From Pseudoalteromonas luteoviolacea (lineage in GTDB: Bacteria; Pseudomonadota; Gammaproteobacteria; Enterobacterales; Alteromonadaceae): a stretch of DNA of 64,000 nucleotides. Numbering within the stretch: position 1 is the first letter of the stretch; every line of letters starts with the position of its first letter. Under the pieces are notes generated by a model that worked only from the letters and a program-made list of their open reading frames with translations, was not told the DNA's origin and did not search any database. Shown one piece after another: positions 54,176-64,000 of the stretch. Made by a program: the position numbers and the translations under genes. The stretch lies in contig NZ_JAGJEH010000001.1 in NCBI RefSeq assembly GCF_018100925.1, positions 496,001 through 560,000 on the forward strand, given 5' to 3'.

Positions 54176-55666
54176 TTGTTAAAGTTTAAGTGTGCAAATA
54201 TTGTGCTACTTTCTCTTGTTAGCTTTGCATGTTTGGGGTTTTCATCCCAAAAACCTCGGTTAACTGATGGTGAGTTAGCATTTCATCTAAAAGGTGAAAC
54301 AGATAAAATATCCTGGACAAAAGTTGAAGGTGCAACTGAATATTCCGTTCAGGCATATCCAGGAGATCTCGTTTATCAAGCCCGCTTTGGTCAGGGACCA
54401 ATGAGCGAAGCTAGCCAGTTTAGTGGTGTTGACAGCATTTTTATTCAAAAATACAAATCGTATTCAAGTTCGATTGAAATTACCAACCCCAGATCGGATG
54501 TGCGTTATTTAGTTATACCCTGTAATCAATTTGGCTGTACTGACGGCATTATTGCGGAGCGTATACATGCGTCAACTTATCTGCATGCGATTGAAGAGTT
54601 TTCTTTCAGTAAAAGCTTAGTCTACCCATGGGAATCTTCAACAATACGCTGGAAAAGCAGCGGTGCTCATACTGTTAACCTGTTAAAAAATGGCCAAACC
54701 TATTTAACAAATTTACCATCGAGTGGCAGTGTACCCGTACGCATAAACGATAACACCGAATATACAATTCAAACCATAGGTGTTGGTAGTGTAAGAACAC
54801 GATCGCGAACCTTACTATATCAACACGCCAAAATTGAGGCACCCATTAATGACAGTGGCTTTTTAATGCCACTGCGCAATTTGGGGATAGACATTATTCC
54901 ACGCACTTTAGTTAGAGGCAGCGATCGCTATTTATTTGTCGTCGACAAAGCTAACAATCTGCATAAAGTGGATTATTCAAAAACCACCCCCGAACTAATT
55001 TGGTCAATTCCTTTGGGTGGTAAAGTGGTCAATAAACCCTTAGTCGAGCAGGGGATCTTATACTTTGGCGTCAGTAAAATTGACGGCTCAGGAGATGTGT
55101 GTTCGTTAAATGTCAGCTACGCAACGCGTAAATCTTGTAAAACAACAACGGATGCCGTGATAGCTGGCGCACTTGCTATGGACCTGTACCAAGGGCCTCG
55201 GGTCGTTGGCAGTAGTATTGTATTTGTTAGCCACAAAGGGCGCGTGCTTGAATATGCGCCACAATTGGTGGAGTTGCGTAATACGTCAAGCTTACCTGTG
55301 TCTATGCTGGGGGAGTCAATTATTGCCACCCCGGCTATTAATCGCCGAGAAGGCAGAGTCTACTTCCAATACCAAGATGCGAGTTCACAGGAGACCAAAT
55401 TAACCTCTATTAAGTTTTCAAATTACATTGGTGGTGCAGAGCCCATCGATCCCGGTAACCCAGGTGGTGATCCTGGAGATGATCCAATTGTTGGACCGAT
55501 TGACCCGCCAGTGCTTTTTTCTGTAGCTGTACCATTGAGAGCACCTTCTAAGATGGAGGTTGCTGAATTTAATGAGCAATCGGCTAATAACGACACTATG
55601 TTGGAGGTGGAATGGACAGCCACAGTGCTTGATGACACCGAACAGACAGGAGGTCAGCATGAGTAA
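54176..55666 (+). CDS. Secreted Fn3-like/beta-propeller companion of the giant Rhs protein
   Basis: A 496-residue exported protein (signal LKFKCANIVLLSLVSFACLG). Residues about 35-135 are fibronectin-like (KISWTKVEGATEYSVQ), 140-230 a second beta domain, and 240-425 look like PQQ-type propeller strands (LFVVDKANNLHKVDYSKTTP; LYFGVSKIDGSGDVCSL). A Gly/Pro/Asp linker (PIDPGNPGGDPGDDPI) follows, then a short tail. TTG 54176 is the start, since the ATG seven bases before is in another frame and soon stops; GGAG is upstream. It overlaps the giant gene by 8 bases, so both are made together; a role as partner or chaperone is inference. Confidence 0.7.
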   Translation: MLKFKCANIVLLSLVSFACLGFSSQKPRLTDGELAFHLKGETDKISWTKVEGATEYSVQAYPGDLVYQARFGQGPMSEASQFSGVDSIFIQKYKSYSSSIEITNPRSDVRYLVIPCNQFGCTDGIIAERIHASTYLHAIEEFSFSKSLVYPWESSTIRWKSSGAHTVNLLKNGQTYLTNLPSSGSVPVRINDNTEYTIQTIGVGSVRTRSRTLLYQHAKIEAPINDSGFLMPLRNLGIDIIPRTLVRGSDRYLFVVDKANNLHKVDYSKTTPELIWSIPLGGKVVNKPLVEQGILYFGVSKIDGSGDVCSLNVSYATRKSCKTTTDAVIAGALAMDLYQGPRVVGSSIVFVSHKGRVLEYAPQLVELRNTSSLPVSMLGESIIATPAINRREGRVYFQYQDASSQETKLTSIKFSNYIGGAEPIDPGNPGGDPGDDPIVGPIDPPVLFSVAVPLRAPSKMEVAEFNEQSANNDTMLEVEWTATVLDDTEQTGGQHE

Positions 55667-58600
55667 ATTTAACACCTTCTGTTTTTATTTATTAATGTGT
55701 ATTGGTTTTACTGCTCAAGCTAGTAATGCTGATTATTGTTACACTAAACCGCAGACTATATCCCTTGAACTCGATGAGACAACCAAAAAGCACACCATAG
55801 AATTAGCCAACCCCTCAATGGCGTCTTTATTTGCCAAGGTGACTATGAGATCAGGTGGTGAAACAACGCAAGTTGCATCAGGCTCAGGTAATCATACTTA
55901 TCGAGTGACAAGAGAATTTGGCGTCGGGCGGTATGAGTTTAATTCTGAACACAGCTGGAAAATAAACCAGGAGGAAGACGTCGTTTACTGTGCTCGTACA
56001 CTCATTGTTAAGCCCTATTCAAAGCCGACTATAAGTGTAAGAGAAACGCGCGACAACAATGACAAAAGAAACGTGACTTTGACTGTCAGCGCGACGGATG
56101 CGGTCAGTCCACTTAAATCATTTTACGTGTGCGAAAGTAATCGTTCAGGTGATTGTAACAGAGGTGGCTATAGCAATCACTTCGACCCAAATGATAGCTT
56201 AAACCAAACGATCCCGCTGACTGTTGACTATGAAAATCCAAGATACTTTACATTTGTTGCAATAAATGTCTTTGATAGAGAAGAAGTAAAAACCATAGCG
56301 GTAGCCCGCGCAGATGAGCCAAACACCACAACACAAATCACTTTAACAATTTATGATTCCAATGGTGATGAGCTTGCTAACGACACCGTAGTAAGAGCAG
56401 AAACAGAAGTGCATGCGGTGATCAATATCAATGACTCGGATATTCAGTCATCAAACTGGCCAAACAGTGCATCAATAAACGGTGATGCTGCTGGCGAGGG
56501 GACGCTGACATTCTCAGGTTTCCCCAATGAATTTCCATGTTTTAACGGAACTAAAAAACGGACAACCTCATGTTATCAAACCTTTTCAGTGACTAAAGAT
56601 ACGACATTTACCGCAACTTCCGGTGATGGCACATCAAATGCTATCCGCATCAAGGTACCGTCTTTACCGAACATTACTGATACTAGCTTATCCAGCGATT
56701 TGGTGACAGCGGGTGAGAGAGTGACGTTGCGCTTTAAAGCCATGGACGCAAATAGTGGGGTAAATGAAGATAAAATCAATATCTGTATTGTACCGGGTAA
56801 ACAGTCTGACATTAGCAGTTGTGGTAACAATACTCAAATCAGCTTAGGTGGCGTTTCTGCTGAAGAGGGGGAGTACTCGGTTGATTTTACAGCACCAGCA
56901 GCGGAGACCAGCACAACCAGCTATACAGTAGTCATTTTGGTGCAGGATAACGATGTAAATGATGTGGTTTCCAGTACTTTAGACCTAACAGTTTTTGTGC
57001 CGATAGGTATTCTTTTAGATGATCCGCCTAAAAGTACCATTCATGATAGAAACACGACATATACATATAATGTGAAATTGGGTGCGTTGGACCGCTCACA
57101 CCTAGGTGCGAAAATTGACTTTATAGAGATGTACAAAATATTAGGCGGCAGCGAACGCCATACGGTAGCCAGCGTGTCTAATCCCGGTTCAGTACCTGAA
57201 AAAGGGGCGGCTAGAGTGTTCCCTCTCCAATGGAAACCCGGCGACACACTCAGCGATGAGCAAAATTTTTATGTACGAGCGCAAATAGAAGTCAATAACA
57301 AAAAGTTTGAGTACAACAGTGCAAGCAGCTATTTTTTTAAAATTGAGTCAGTCCCACCATCGACACCTACACTGAGCATTACACCCAGTGCAGATGCCCC
57401 TGGGCATTTTACCATCACAATGCCGCTAGTAAACTTTGCTGACAGATACGAAGTATTTGAGCGCGCAAGCGAGAATACAGGTAATGACCTGAATGATGCG
57501 CAGCAATGGACTCCGTTACGGGATATTCACTTTAGTAGTGATAACCTGACAATTACAAAGTCTGTACAAAAAGCTTCAAATACTTTTAACCAAACCTTTA
57601 CTTATTGTGCTGTAGCGCTTAATGGGAGCTTAAAGAGTAGTACTGACTACAATGAAATCAAAAACCAGTGCGCGACATACACCAATAACAATGGCGGTGG
57701 TCTACCATTAACGCCAAGATTTACCAATATTGATGAGGCGCCAAGTGGCCCTTATACTTTGTCTTGGACGTCTGAAGATCAAAATAGCGACTATGTAAGG
57801 TTTAAGTTAGAAAAAGAAATCGCAGTTGATGTATGGCAAACGCTGTTATCCAATTCTAAAGATACGTCTTTTCAGATTCAGAACCCTGCGATAACGCATA
57901 ACGTAACATACATGATTAGCTCGTGTAATGTGAATATTGCTGATGAATCAAAGCAGTGTATCAAAGGGGGCATATTAACTCTTCAGCATGCTCCACCAGT
58001 GATTAGTTTCGCTAAAATGTGTGCATCAGCGGGCTGTTTAGAGGTGCAGGGAACTGGCTTTCATCAGCAAGGCCAAATTTCGATCCAAGAAAATCTCACA
58101 GCAATTCCACATCAAATAGATGCCAGTGAAGTGTCCCTTACAACAGCCGCAAATGGTGTTCAAACCTTAAGGTTCCCGCTGCCTAAGGGAGCTGATAGTG
58201 CGTACTACCAAGGTGGGATCTCAGTCGGTGTAAAAAACCAGTTGATTAACAGCCCAATGGCTGAATACAGCACTGGCGAGAACATTGGCGAAGTGATTGA
58301 CCCCCTCAACCACACCCCAACATTGGGGCAAAGTGGTCAAATCTATGTGGGGATGGGCAATCAATTATGTGCTTTTGACGGCCAAAACCGTCAGTGGTGT
58401 AATGCAACGGGCGGGTTTTTGTCTTCTCGTGCTGTGGCCACAACTGCTGGAATTGGCACCGATGTGATTTTTGCCGGATCTCGTGATCATAGCATTTATG
58501 CTTGGAGCCAAAATGGCACGCAGCTATGGAAAAATACCACGCAAGGTGCCATAGAAGCCGAAGGCTTACTGGTTGGTAAAACGCAAAACGATGCCACGCT

Positions 58601-61600
58601 GTTTTATGGCTCTGATGATGGGGCTTTATATGCGCTTAACGCATTAGATGGTAACACCAAATACGTATATAAATTAGGTGCACGTACCATTCAAAAACCC
58701 ATGTTGGTGGGTGATAATGAAATATGGGTTACTACAGCAGGCGATCAGCTTCATGTTATAAAGCGAGGCAGTGCAGGGGTCGATAAGCTCCTTTGGGGCG
58801 ACTTACAAGACTCGCCATTACTTGACGGTTTTAATAAAGACATCCCGGCAGGTTGGGTTCCGACCAATGCTGATCATGAAGCAACATACCCATTGTTAAG
58901 GCTCGGCTATGTTATTTTACAACGTGAATTGAGTCGCTTTGAGCTGTCATTTTTGACCTACGCAGTGCGCCACAATAATGTGACTTTGTTGGAAGTGGCT
59001 GAGGCAATGTTGCAATCGCCAGAGGGCAAGTGGAACCATCCAGACAGTTTAATCAACCTCTATTTTTACGACTCAATCAGTAATATGTTGTTTTTCACGG
59101 TGAGGGCTGAAATTGCAGGTAAAAGCCGCGCTCAGTGGGTCAGTGAACTGGATGCTGGCTTGTCAAGAGCGGAGCTAATTCTTCAGTTGGTTCGCTCTAT
59201 TGAAGTGGCTGAGCGATATGAACCCGTTGTGATAAGTTCGCTATCTTATTACTACGGTATCTGTCATAACCCTAATCAGTGTAAGTTGACAACTGACTCA
59301 GACGGCGATGGTGTGAGTGACGCGATAGAAAGGGTGATGGGGACACGTGTATACGACCCTAGAGATGGTTTGCTCGAATCGCCAACCCTGACTTTAAGTC
59401 AAGTAGAGGCTGGCATGCTGTCAGCGTCCATGACATACCATAAAAATATTGACTATTTTGAATTTCATAACCCAGCGGATAACACGGGGCCAACCGTGCT
59501 GGCAGCGCGTAATAAAACAGCGACCACCAGTTCGGCTTACCCCAATGGTAGCCATACGTTTTATGCTAAGGCGTGTATAGAACGCGAAATAACCTTTGAG
59601 GGAGACACCCGTATTCACCGTGCTTGTTCTAACCCATCTGGCACACAGGTTATTGAGATCTCAAACAGTACGATTCAAGGACAAATTCATCCACTGTCTG
59701 TCCCTAATCGGGCCGCGAATTATCACGGGCCAAATGTAGATCAGCTTGCAGAGCATCACAGTTTAGCCACCACAACCGGTCACTTTAGGGTGAATGAACA
59801 AGGCGCTGCAACCTATTCAATACCGCTACCACTACCAGCAGGTATTGCAGGCGTAACACCTGAGGTTGCGTTAACGTATAACAGTCAGTCAGGCCCGTCA
59901 TCGGTGGCATTTGGTTGGCAGTTATCCACAGGGTCAAGTATTACACGTTGCAGACAGACAAAATTACACGATGGTCAGTTTGAAGCAATCAGACCATGGC
60001 GTGTAGGTAACGACAGGTATTGCCTAGATGGTAGTCGACTTATTTTGACCAATGATGTCACTGAGGGCGAAGTTGGTGCAGAGTATCGCAGTGAAGTGGA
60101 CTCACAAATTAGAGTTGTGGTTGAGGCACCGGCACTATCGGGTACTAAACAGTTTGCAGTGTATGGTAAAGATGGCAGTAAACGTATTTACGGCGGCTCG
60201 CCTGACAGTGAGTTAGGCGGTACGTCATCCCACGGTTGGTTGCTGCGCCAAAGTATGGACCGAATAGCAGCACGTGGTGATGGCACCGCCCCCAATATTG
60301 TTCATTATCACTACAGTAAAGGGGGGGAGAGTCAGCAAGTTTTAGGTAATCTTGAAACCGTTCTGAGTAAAATTGAATACAGCGGTAACGAAGATGGCAC
60401 TGAAAAATACAGCGTTAAGTTTGGCTACAAAAAGGGCGCAGCTCGCCAAGTCGCATTTGACTATTCCGCGGTGAATAAAACCATGGTGTCACAAGCTGAG
60501 TTGACCTATATTTCTATCAATAAAGGCAGTGAAACACTGAGACATATTGACCTTGGGTTTGAGTCAGCAGCAAATGGCGCACGCTTGCTAAAAAGTGTGA
60601 GAGAGTGTGCAAGCAACAGGCTGGAAGTATGTAAAAAGCCAGTGACATTTGACTATACGCAAAGCTTTGCTCAGCCTCAGCTATTGGCCCCAACGACGCT
60701 TGTTAGTGCCCCAGCCAACAAAAAAGTGGTTGGCACCTCATTTGTCGACTTACTAGGTAACGGCAAAGCAACCCTTGTCAGCTTGGCACAAACCAACAAT
60801 GCGCGTCAGCATCAATTGTGTGTTATTGAATCTCAATCTGTACAAAACTGTACGCTGATTGATACCAATAGTACCGCTGATAATATCGAAATGTATGCGT
60901 TTGACAAAGAGGACAATGGTCGACAAGGGCTTGTGATCAGAACAGCCAACCGCAGAAGTGACGCACATAACAAGTGGGAGTACTTTAGTTACGACGGGAG
61001 TCGTTGGCACAACAGCACGATGATCAACACGCTCACCATGCATAATTTGCGTCTTGGTGATCTGAACGGGGATGGATTTACTGACTTGCTATACACAGGT
61101 GGGCAAAATTACAACACCTACAGACAGCTGTGGAGCCAAACGGATAAAGACGTGTCACCTATCCAAGAAACCGTTTCACTGGACTATATTGACGATGACA
61201 AACCGTTCTATTTAATGGACGTCAACTTTGATGGGTTAGCTGATGTGGTGACGTCGGATTGCGCTTATTCAGGTTGTCGCACACCTGGTAAACGAGATGT
61301 TGTGTTGGTACATTTCAATCAATATGACACCCGTGCCGATAAACATAAATTTGGAGATAGCCGGTCGCTCCAACTAGTCCATAGCCGATTGATGCCAATG
61401 GACGTCAACGCCGATGGGATTGTTGATTATGGTTATGTTAATGCGGATGAACAATGGGCTTTTTCACTGGTAAAACCGTACTCAGGCACTTTTTACTCTC
61501 AGGGGACAGAGATAACTCTGCCATCACCAACGAGTGCCAATATCAAACCGGAAGACACGCATATAGCGCCTATTCAGGCAGATCTCGATAAAGATGGCAT

Positions 61601-64000
61601 GCCTGAACTGTATGTCGTGGGTAAAGATAACCTCACCCGACATTACTATTTGTATCGTTACGAGTGGGATCCAGCCGATTCTACCTTCAAGATACCCAAC
61701 CATGAGCCAGTATATGAGTTAGGTGAACAGCTTTCGGTGACTGATAGTATTTTCTTCTTGGATTATGACCACGATGGTGTTGAAGAACTGATATTGAGTA
61801 TAGGCAATCAGCTCAAGGTAAAAGAGGCATTATATCGCGCTGATCCACCGAATATATTAAAGCGGGTTACCCAAGGTTACGGTAACCAAACCGAGATTAA
61901 CTATGGGTTAGCGTCAGATCCTACCCTGTATACACTCGGAGAGCACAGTAAAACAGAGGCACTTGGCCTGCAATCAAATGCACGCGTAGATGATTTATAT
62001 GGCGGTGCCTTTTTAGTCGAGCGCGTAACAACGGGGTCGCTACAAACGATTGATGACGTGACTTCAAATATCGACTTGGCAGTTGATTATCATTACGAAG
62101 GCGCTCGTATACAATTTGGTGGCAGAGGCTCATTGGGCTTTGAAGCGTTGACGACGACAACGCAAAAAGACGGTATCACCTTTAAAACCAGAACAGAGTA
62201 CAGCCAAGCGTTTCCATTGATTGGTATGCCAACCCGCACGCTTAAAACCATGACGGTTGATAACACCAATGTGGTGATAAGCGATGCAAAAAATGACTAT
62301 CAATACCATGTTAATGGCTGTGACAATACAACTGACACATGTGCGGACAACAACGACAAGAAGCCAGGCTATTTTACTGTATATGCACATCGTAGTCGTG
62401 AATGCGCTGCGCGCATGGATGTAAAGTACGCGGGTGCGATTCAATATGGGGTTTCTGGTTATAACTGTAGTATCACCACGACCCAGCAAGACCCGTTTGC
62501 CAATGTAACAAGCATAAAGGTAGACCAATACGATGCAGCAAACGCCAGTGACTTTATAAGTCACACCAGCGGTCAATTGTTGTCGTCTGTGACAACGAAC
62601 AATACGTATTACACCAGTGATGATTGGCTAGAGTTAGGGCGTTTACATCAGGTGGATGTCACAACGACCCGCACCGATGGGTCAGCGCAGTTGGAAAAAC
62701 GTAGTGAGTTTACTTACCACGCTGGGGGCCCCCTCGATGGCATGCTGATATCAGAGGTGATAAACCCGCAAGGCAACTGTAATGAGTATCTGAAAACCAG
62801 TTACAGCTACGATGCAGTGGGCAATGTGGTTAGTAAAGAAACCAGTGGAAAAACGCAAGGTTGCTCAGGTAATACCACACGAAAAACGCAGACGCGTTAT
62901 GACGCAGATGGTCGCTATGTAAAAAGTAAGGTCATTGTTGACCCCTCATCACAGGCAGACTCACACTCTACGGCAGATATAACGACGCTCAATGTAATTA
63001 GTCGTAATAAGTTCGGGCAAGTCACGGAGTCAAGCAATTCGGATGGCGTTCGTCAATACACCAAATATGACGATTTTGGTGAGGCAATTGGCAGTCATTC
63101 AGCAACAGGTGCTCAGCAGTACACCGTGCGCACTGCGTGTCCGTTTGAGGTCGACAATTGTGCTGTGGCAATTAACAGTTACAAGAATCACGAGCTGTTA
63201 GGCCAGACGTTTTTAGATAAACTCGGTCGAGAAATTGGCAGTAAAGTGCAAACACCTGGCAGTCAGTGGCTTTACTCAAAGCAGCATTATGATGCATGGG
63301 GTCGAGTGGTTAAGCAGCTACCGGCGGGGTTACAGAGCACAGAGACCGTGTATGACGTGTTTGATAATCCGGTGAAGGTGACAGACAATCAAACGGGCCT
63401 TGTGACGACACTGACTAAAGCGGGTCGTACGGCGACGAGTACTGTCACAGGCAATGTGCCAGGTGATTCACAAACGCAAACGACAACGTTTAACGTATAC
63501 GGTGAAAAAGCAACGGAAACCGACAATGCTGGCAATGTGTTAACTTACACATACAATGTGCTTGGCAAAGTGGTGAAAGTGAAGTCAAGTGCTGATAACA
63601 ACAAAGTATTGATTGAAAACAGCTATAACTTACTTACTGGCTTGAAGGTAAGCCAAACCGACCTAGACAGCGGTACGTGGACATATGACTACAACGCCTT
63701 TGGGGATTTGATAAAACAAACAGATGCCAACGGTAATGTACAGACTTTTGGCTATGATGTGTTTGGCCGAAAAGTATCTCATGATGTTAACGGAGCGCGC
63801 GTTGCGACTTGGGTGTATGACACTGAGAAAAAGCATCGGTTAGCCTACGAATATACCCGTGACTGGTCAAAAGGTTATATTTACGATGGATTTGGCCGCA
63901 ATGTCGCCTCGGTAACCGACTTTGATAGCACTGCGCTTGAGTGCAAAAGCACAGACCATGTTTGGTACGAACCCTCAAGTAAAGATGTGCGAATATCCAC
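55659..64000 (+). CDS. Giant SpvB/FG-GAP/Rhs-repeat toxin-like protein (N-terminal 2780 residues, runs off the window)
   Basis: The frame is open from ATG 55659 to the last base, at least 2780 residues. Signal peptide (FCFYLLMCIGFTAQASNADY); beta-rich Ig-like domains with many Cys to about 880; PQQ-like propeller repeats about 887-1040 (FYGSDDGALYALNALDGN); a DUF4214-like helical part about 1080-1190; an acidic calcium-type repeat near 1211 (DSDGDGVSDA). Then the SpvB domain about 1380-1620 (ATYSIPLPLPAGIAGVTPEV, ALTYNSQSGPSSVAFGWQLS), FG-GAP/VCBS repeats about 1690-2000 (LGDLNGDGFTDLLY; MDVNFDGLADVV), and Rhs/YD repeats from about 2380 (YDAWGRVVKQLPAG; YDVFGRKVSHDVNG). This is the layout of TcB/TcC- or SpvB-linked Rhs toxins; the C-terminal toxin end is beyond the window. 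Confidence 0.88.
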   Translation, partial: MSKFNTFCFYLLMCIGFTAQASNADYCYTKPQTISLELDETTKKHTIELANPSMASLFAKVTMRSGGETTQVASGSGNHTYRVTREFGVGRYEFNSEHSWKINQEEDVVYCARTLIVKPYSKPTISVRETRDNNDKRNVTLTVSATDAVSPLKSFYVCESNRSGDCNRGGYSNHFDPNDSLNQTIPLTVDYENPRYFTFVAINVFDREEVKTIAVARADEPNTTTQITLTIYDSNGDELANDTVVRAETEVHAVININDSDIQSSNWPNSASINGDAAGEGTLTFSGFPNEFPCFNGTKKRTTSCYQTFSVTKDTTFTATSGDGTSNAIRIKVPSLPNITDTSLSSDLVTAGERVTLRFKAMDANSGVNEDKINICIVPGKQSDISSCGNNTQISLGGVSAEEGEYSVDFTAPAAETSTTSYTVVILVQDNDVNDVVSSTLDLTVFVPIGILLDDPPKSTIHDRNTTYTYNVKLGALDRSHLGAKIDFIEMYKILGGSERHTVASVSNPGSVPEKGAARVFPLQWKPGDTLSDEQNFYVRAQIEVNNKKFEYNSASSYFFKIESVPPSTPTLSITPSADAPGHFTITMPLVNFADRYEVFERASENTGNDLNDAQQWTPLRDIHFSSDNLTITKSVQKASNTFNQTFTYCAVALNGSLKSSTDYNEIKNQCATYTNNNGGGLPLTPRFTNIDEAPSGPYTLSWTSEDQNSDYVRFKLEKEIAVDVWQTLLSNSKDTSFQIQNPAITHNVTYMISSCNVNIADESKQCIKGGILTLQHAPPVISFAKMCASAGCLEVQGTGFHQQGQISIQENLTAIPHQIDASEVSLTTAANGVQTLRFPLPKGADSAYYQGGISVGVKNQLINSPMAEYSTGENIGEVIDPLNHTPTLGQSGQIYVGMGNQLCAFDGQNRQWCNATGGFLSSRAVATTAGIGTDVIFAGSRDHSIYAWSQNGTQLWKNTTQGAIEAEGLLVGKTQNDATLFYGSDDGALYALNALDGNTKYVYKLGARTIQKPMLVGDNEIWVTTAGDQLHVIKRGSAGVDKLLWGDLQDSPLLDGFNKDIPAGWVPTNADHEATYPLLRLGYVILQRELSRFELSFLTYAVRHNNVTLLEVAEAMLQSPEGKWNHPDSLINLYFYDSISNMLFFTVRAEIAGKSRAQWVSELDAGLSRAELILQLVRSIEVAERYEPVVISSLSYYYGICHNPNQCKLTTDSDGDGVSDAIERVMGTRVYDPRDGLLESPTLTLSQVEAGMLSASMTYHKNIDYFEFHNPADNTGPTVLAARNKTATTSSAYPNGSHTFYAKACIEREITFEGDTRIHRACSNPSGTQVIEISNSTIQGQIHPLSVPNRAANYHGPNVDQLAEHHSLATTTGHFRVNEQGAATYSIPLPLPAGIAGVTPEVALTYNSQSGPSSVAFGWQLSTGSSITRCRQTKLHDGQFEAIRPWRVGNDRYCLDGSRLILTNDVTEGEVGAEYRSEVDSQIRVVVEAPALSGTKQFAVYGKDGSKRIYGGSPDSELGGTSSHGWLLRQSMDRIAARGDGTAPNIVHYHYSKGGESQQVLGNLETVLSKIEYSGNEDGTEKYSVKFGYKKGAARQVAFDYSAVNKTMVSQAELTYISINKGSETLRHIDLGFESAANGARLLKSVRECASNRLEVCKKPVTFDYTQSFAQPQLLAPTTLVSAPANKKVVGTSFVDLLGNGKATLVSLAQTNNARQHQLCVIESQSVQNCTLIDTNSTADNIEMYAFDKEDNGRQGLVIRTANRRSDAHNKWEYFSYDGSRWHNSTMINTLTMHNLRLGDLNGDGFTDLLYTGGQNYNTYRQLWSQTDKDVSPIQETVSLDYIDDDKPFYLMDVNFDGLADVVTSDCAYSGCRTPGKRDVVLVHFNQYDTRADKHKFGDSRSLQLVHSRLMPMDVNADGIVDYGYVNADEQWAFSLVKPYSGTFYSQGTEITLPSPTSANIKPEDTHIAPIQADLDKDGMPELYVVGKDNLTRHYYLYRYEWDPADSTFKIPNHEPVYELGEQLSVTDSIFFLDYDHDGVEELILSIGNQLKVKEALYRADPPNILKRVTQGYGNQTEINYGLASDPTLYTLGEHSKTEALGLQSNARVDDLYGGAFLVERVTTGSLQTIDDVTSNIDLAVDYHYEGARIQFGGRGSLGFEALTTTTQKDGITFKTRTEYSQAFPLIGMPTRTLKTMTVDNTNVVISDAKNDYQYHVNGCDNTTDTCADNNDKKPGYFTVYAHRSRECAARMDVKYAGAIQYGVSGYNCSITTTQQDPFANVTSIKVDQYDAANASDFISHTSGQLLSSVTTNNTYYTSDDWLELGRLHQVDVTTTRTDGSAQLEKRSEFTYHAGGPLDGMLISEVINPQGNCNEYLKTSYSYDAVGNVVSKETSGKTQGCSGNTTRKTQTRYDADGRYVKSKVIVDPSSQADSHSTADITTLNVISRNKFGQVTESSNSDGVRQYTKYDDFGEAIGSHSATGAQQYTVRTACPFEVDNCAVAINSYKNHELLGQTFLDKLGREIGSKVQTPGSQWLYSKQHYDAWGRVVKQLPAGLQSTETVYDVFDNPVKVTDNQTGLVTTLTKAGRTATSTVTGNVPGDSQTQTTTFNVYGEKATETDNAGNVLTYTYNVLGKVVKVKSSADNNKVLIENSYNLLTGLKVSQTDLDSGTWTYDYNAFGDLIKQTDANGNVQTFGYDVFGRKVSHDVNGARVATWVYDTEKKHRLAYEYTRDWSKGYIYDGFGRNVASVTDFDSTALECKSTDHVWYEPSSKDVRIS

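Noticed and set aside
1..64000. CRISPR arrays, tRNA, rRNA and intact insertion sequences
   Set aside because: Looked for regular short repeats, tRNA-like arms and transposase motifs; none was convincing.

Overview
The window looks like chromosomal DNA of a marine gammaproteobacterium of the Pseudoalteromonas type. This is inferred from the AT-leaning sequence, the gene order hisG-D-C-B-H-A-F-IE, the xni-ppnN pair, the DUF3192 and M61 proteins and the RpoE/ChrR lipid-photolyase operon. No database search was possible, so genus and family names come from recognition of motifs.

Left part (1-10.4 kb): the end of a LysR regulator, an alkyltransferase-like protein and a LON-domain protein lead into a long operon. 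That operon holds an ECF sigma factor, a ChrR-type zinc anti-sigma, a DUF523/DUF1722 protein, photolyase, an NTF2-like protein, a short-chain dehydrogenase, an FAD oxidoreductase, a DUF1365 protein, a CFA-type methyltransferase and a DUF2878 membrane protein. It reads as a light/singlet-oxygen defence unit joining DNA repair to lipid modification. Similar TGATC-N18 promoters precede both the LON gene and the sigma gene. An HU gene with a clear terminator follows.

Middle part (10.5-38 kb) is mostly housekeeping. ilvIH is preceded by a Leu/Val-rich leader peptide and attenuator. Then come an isocitrate dehydrogenase, an unknown 561-residue protein, DUF3192, xni, ppnN, a diguanylate cyclase, an M61 peptidase and a YkvA-like protein. 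Two tandem small genes at 23.5-23.9 kb, not called by a normal ORF cutoff, encode peptides with a shared leader ending MTP-(F/L)-(I/V)-AGG and different Cys/Ser/Thr-bearing tails: likely RiPP precursors with no maturation genes in view. A galactofuranosyltransferase-like gene and glf follow, then the complete his operon with a five-histidine leader peptide, yoaA and tsaB.

Right part (38-64 kb) is accessory: an EIIC-like/EAL fusion protein, secreted proteins, a HEAT-like membrane protein, a fatty-acid desaturase, a phytase-like esterase, an S9-type hydrolase, an ArsR-regulated NIPSNAP/monooxygenase cluster with a perfect operator palindrome, an M24 peptidase, and a DUF3224/AraC divergent pair sharing an inverted repeat. 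It ends with a two-gene unit: a secreted propeller protein and a giant SpvB/FG-GAP/Rhs-repeat protein of at least 2780 residues that runs off the window. I saw no tRNA, rRNA, CRISPR array or intact insertion sequence.
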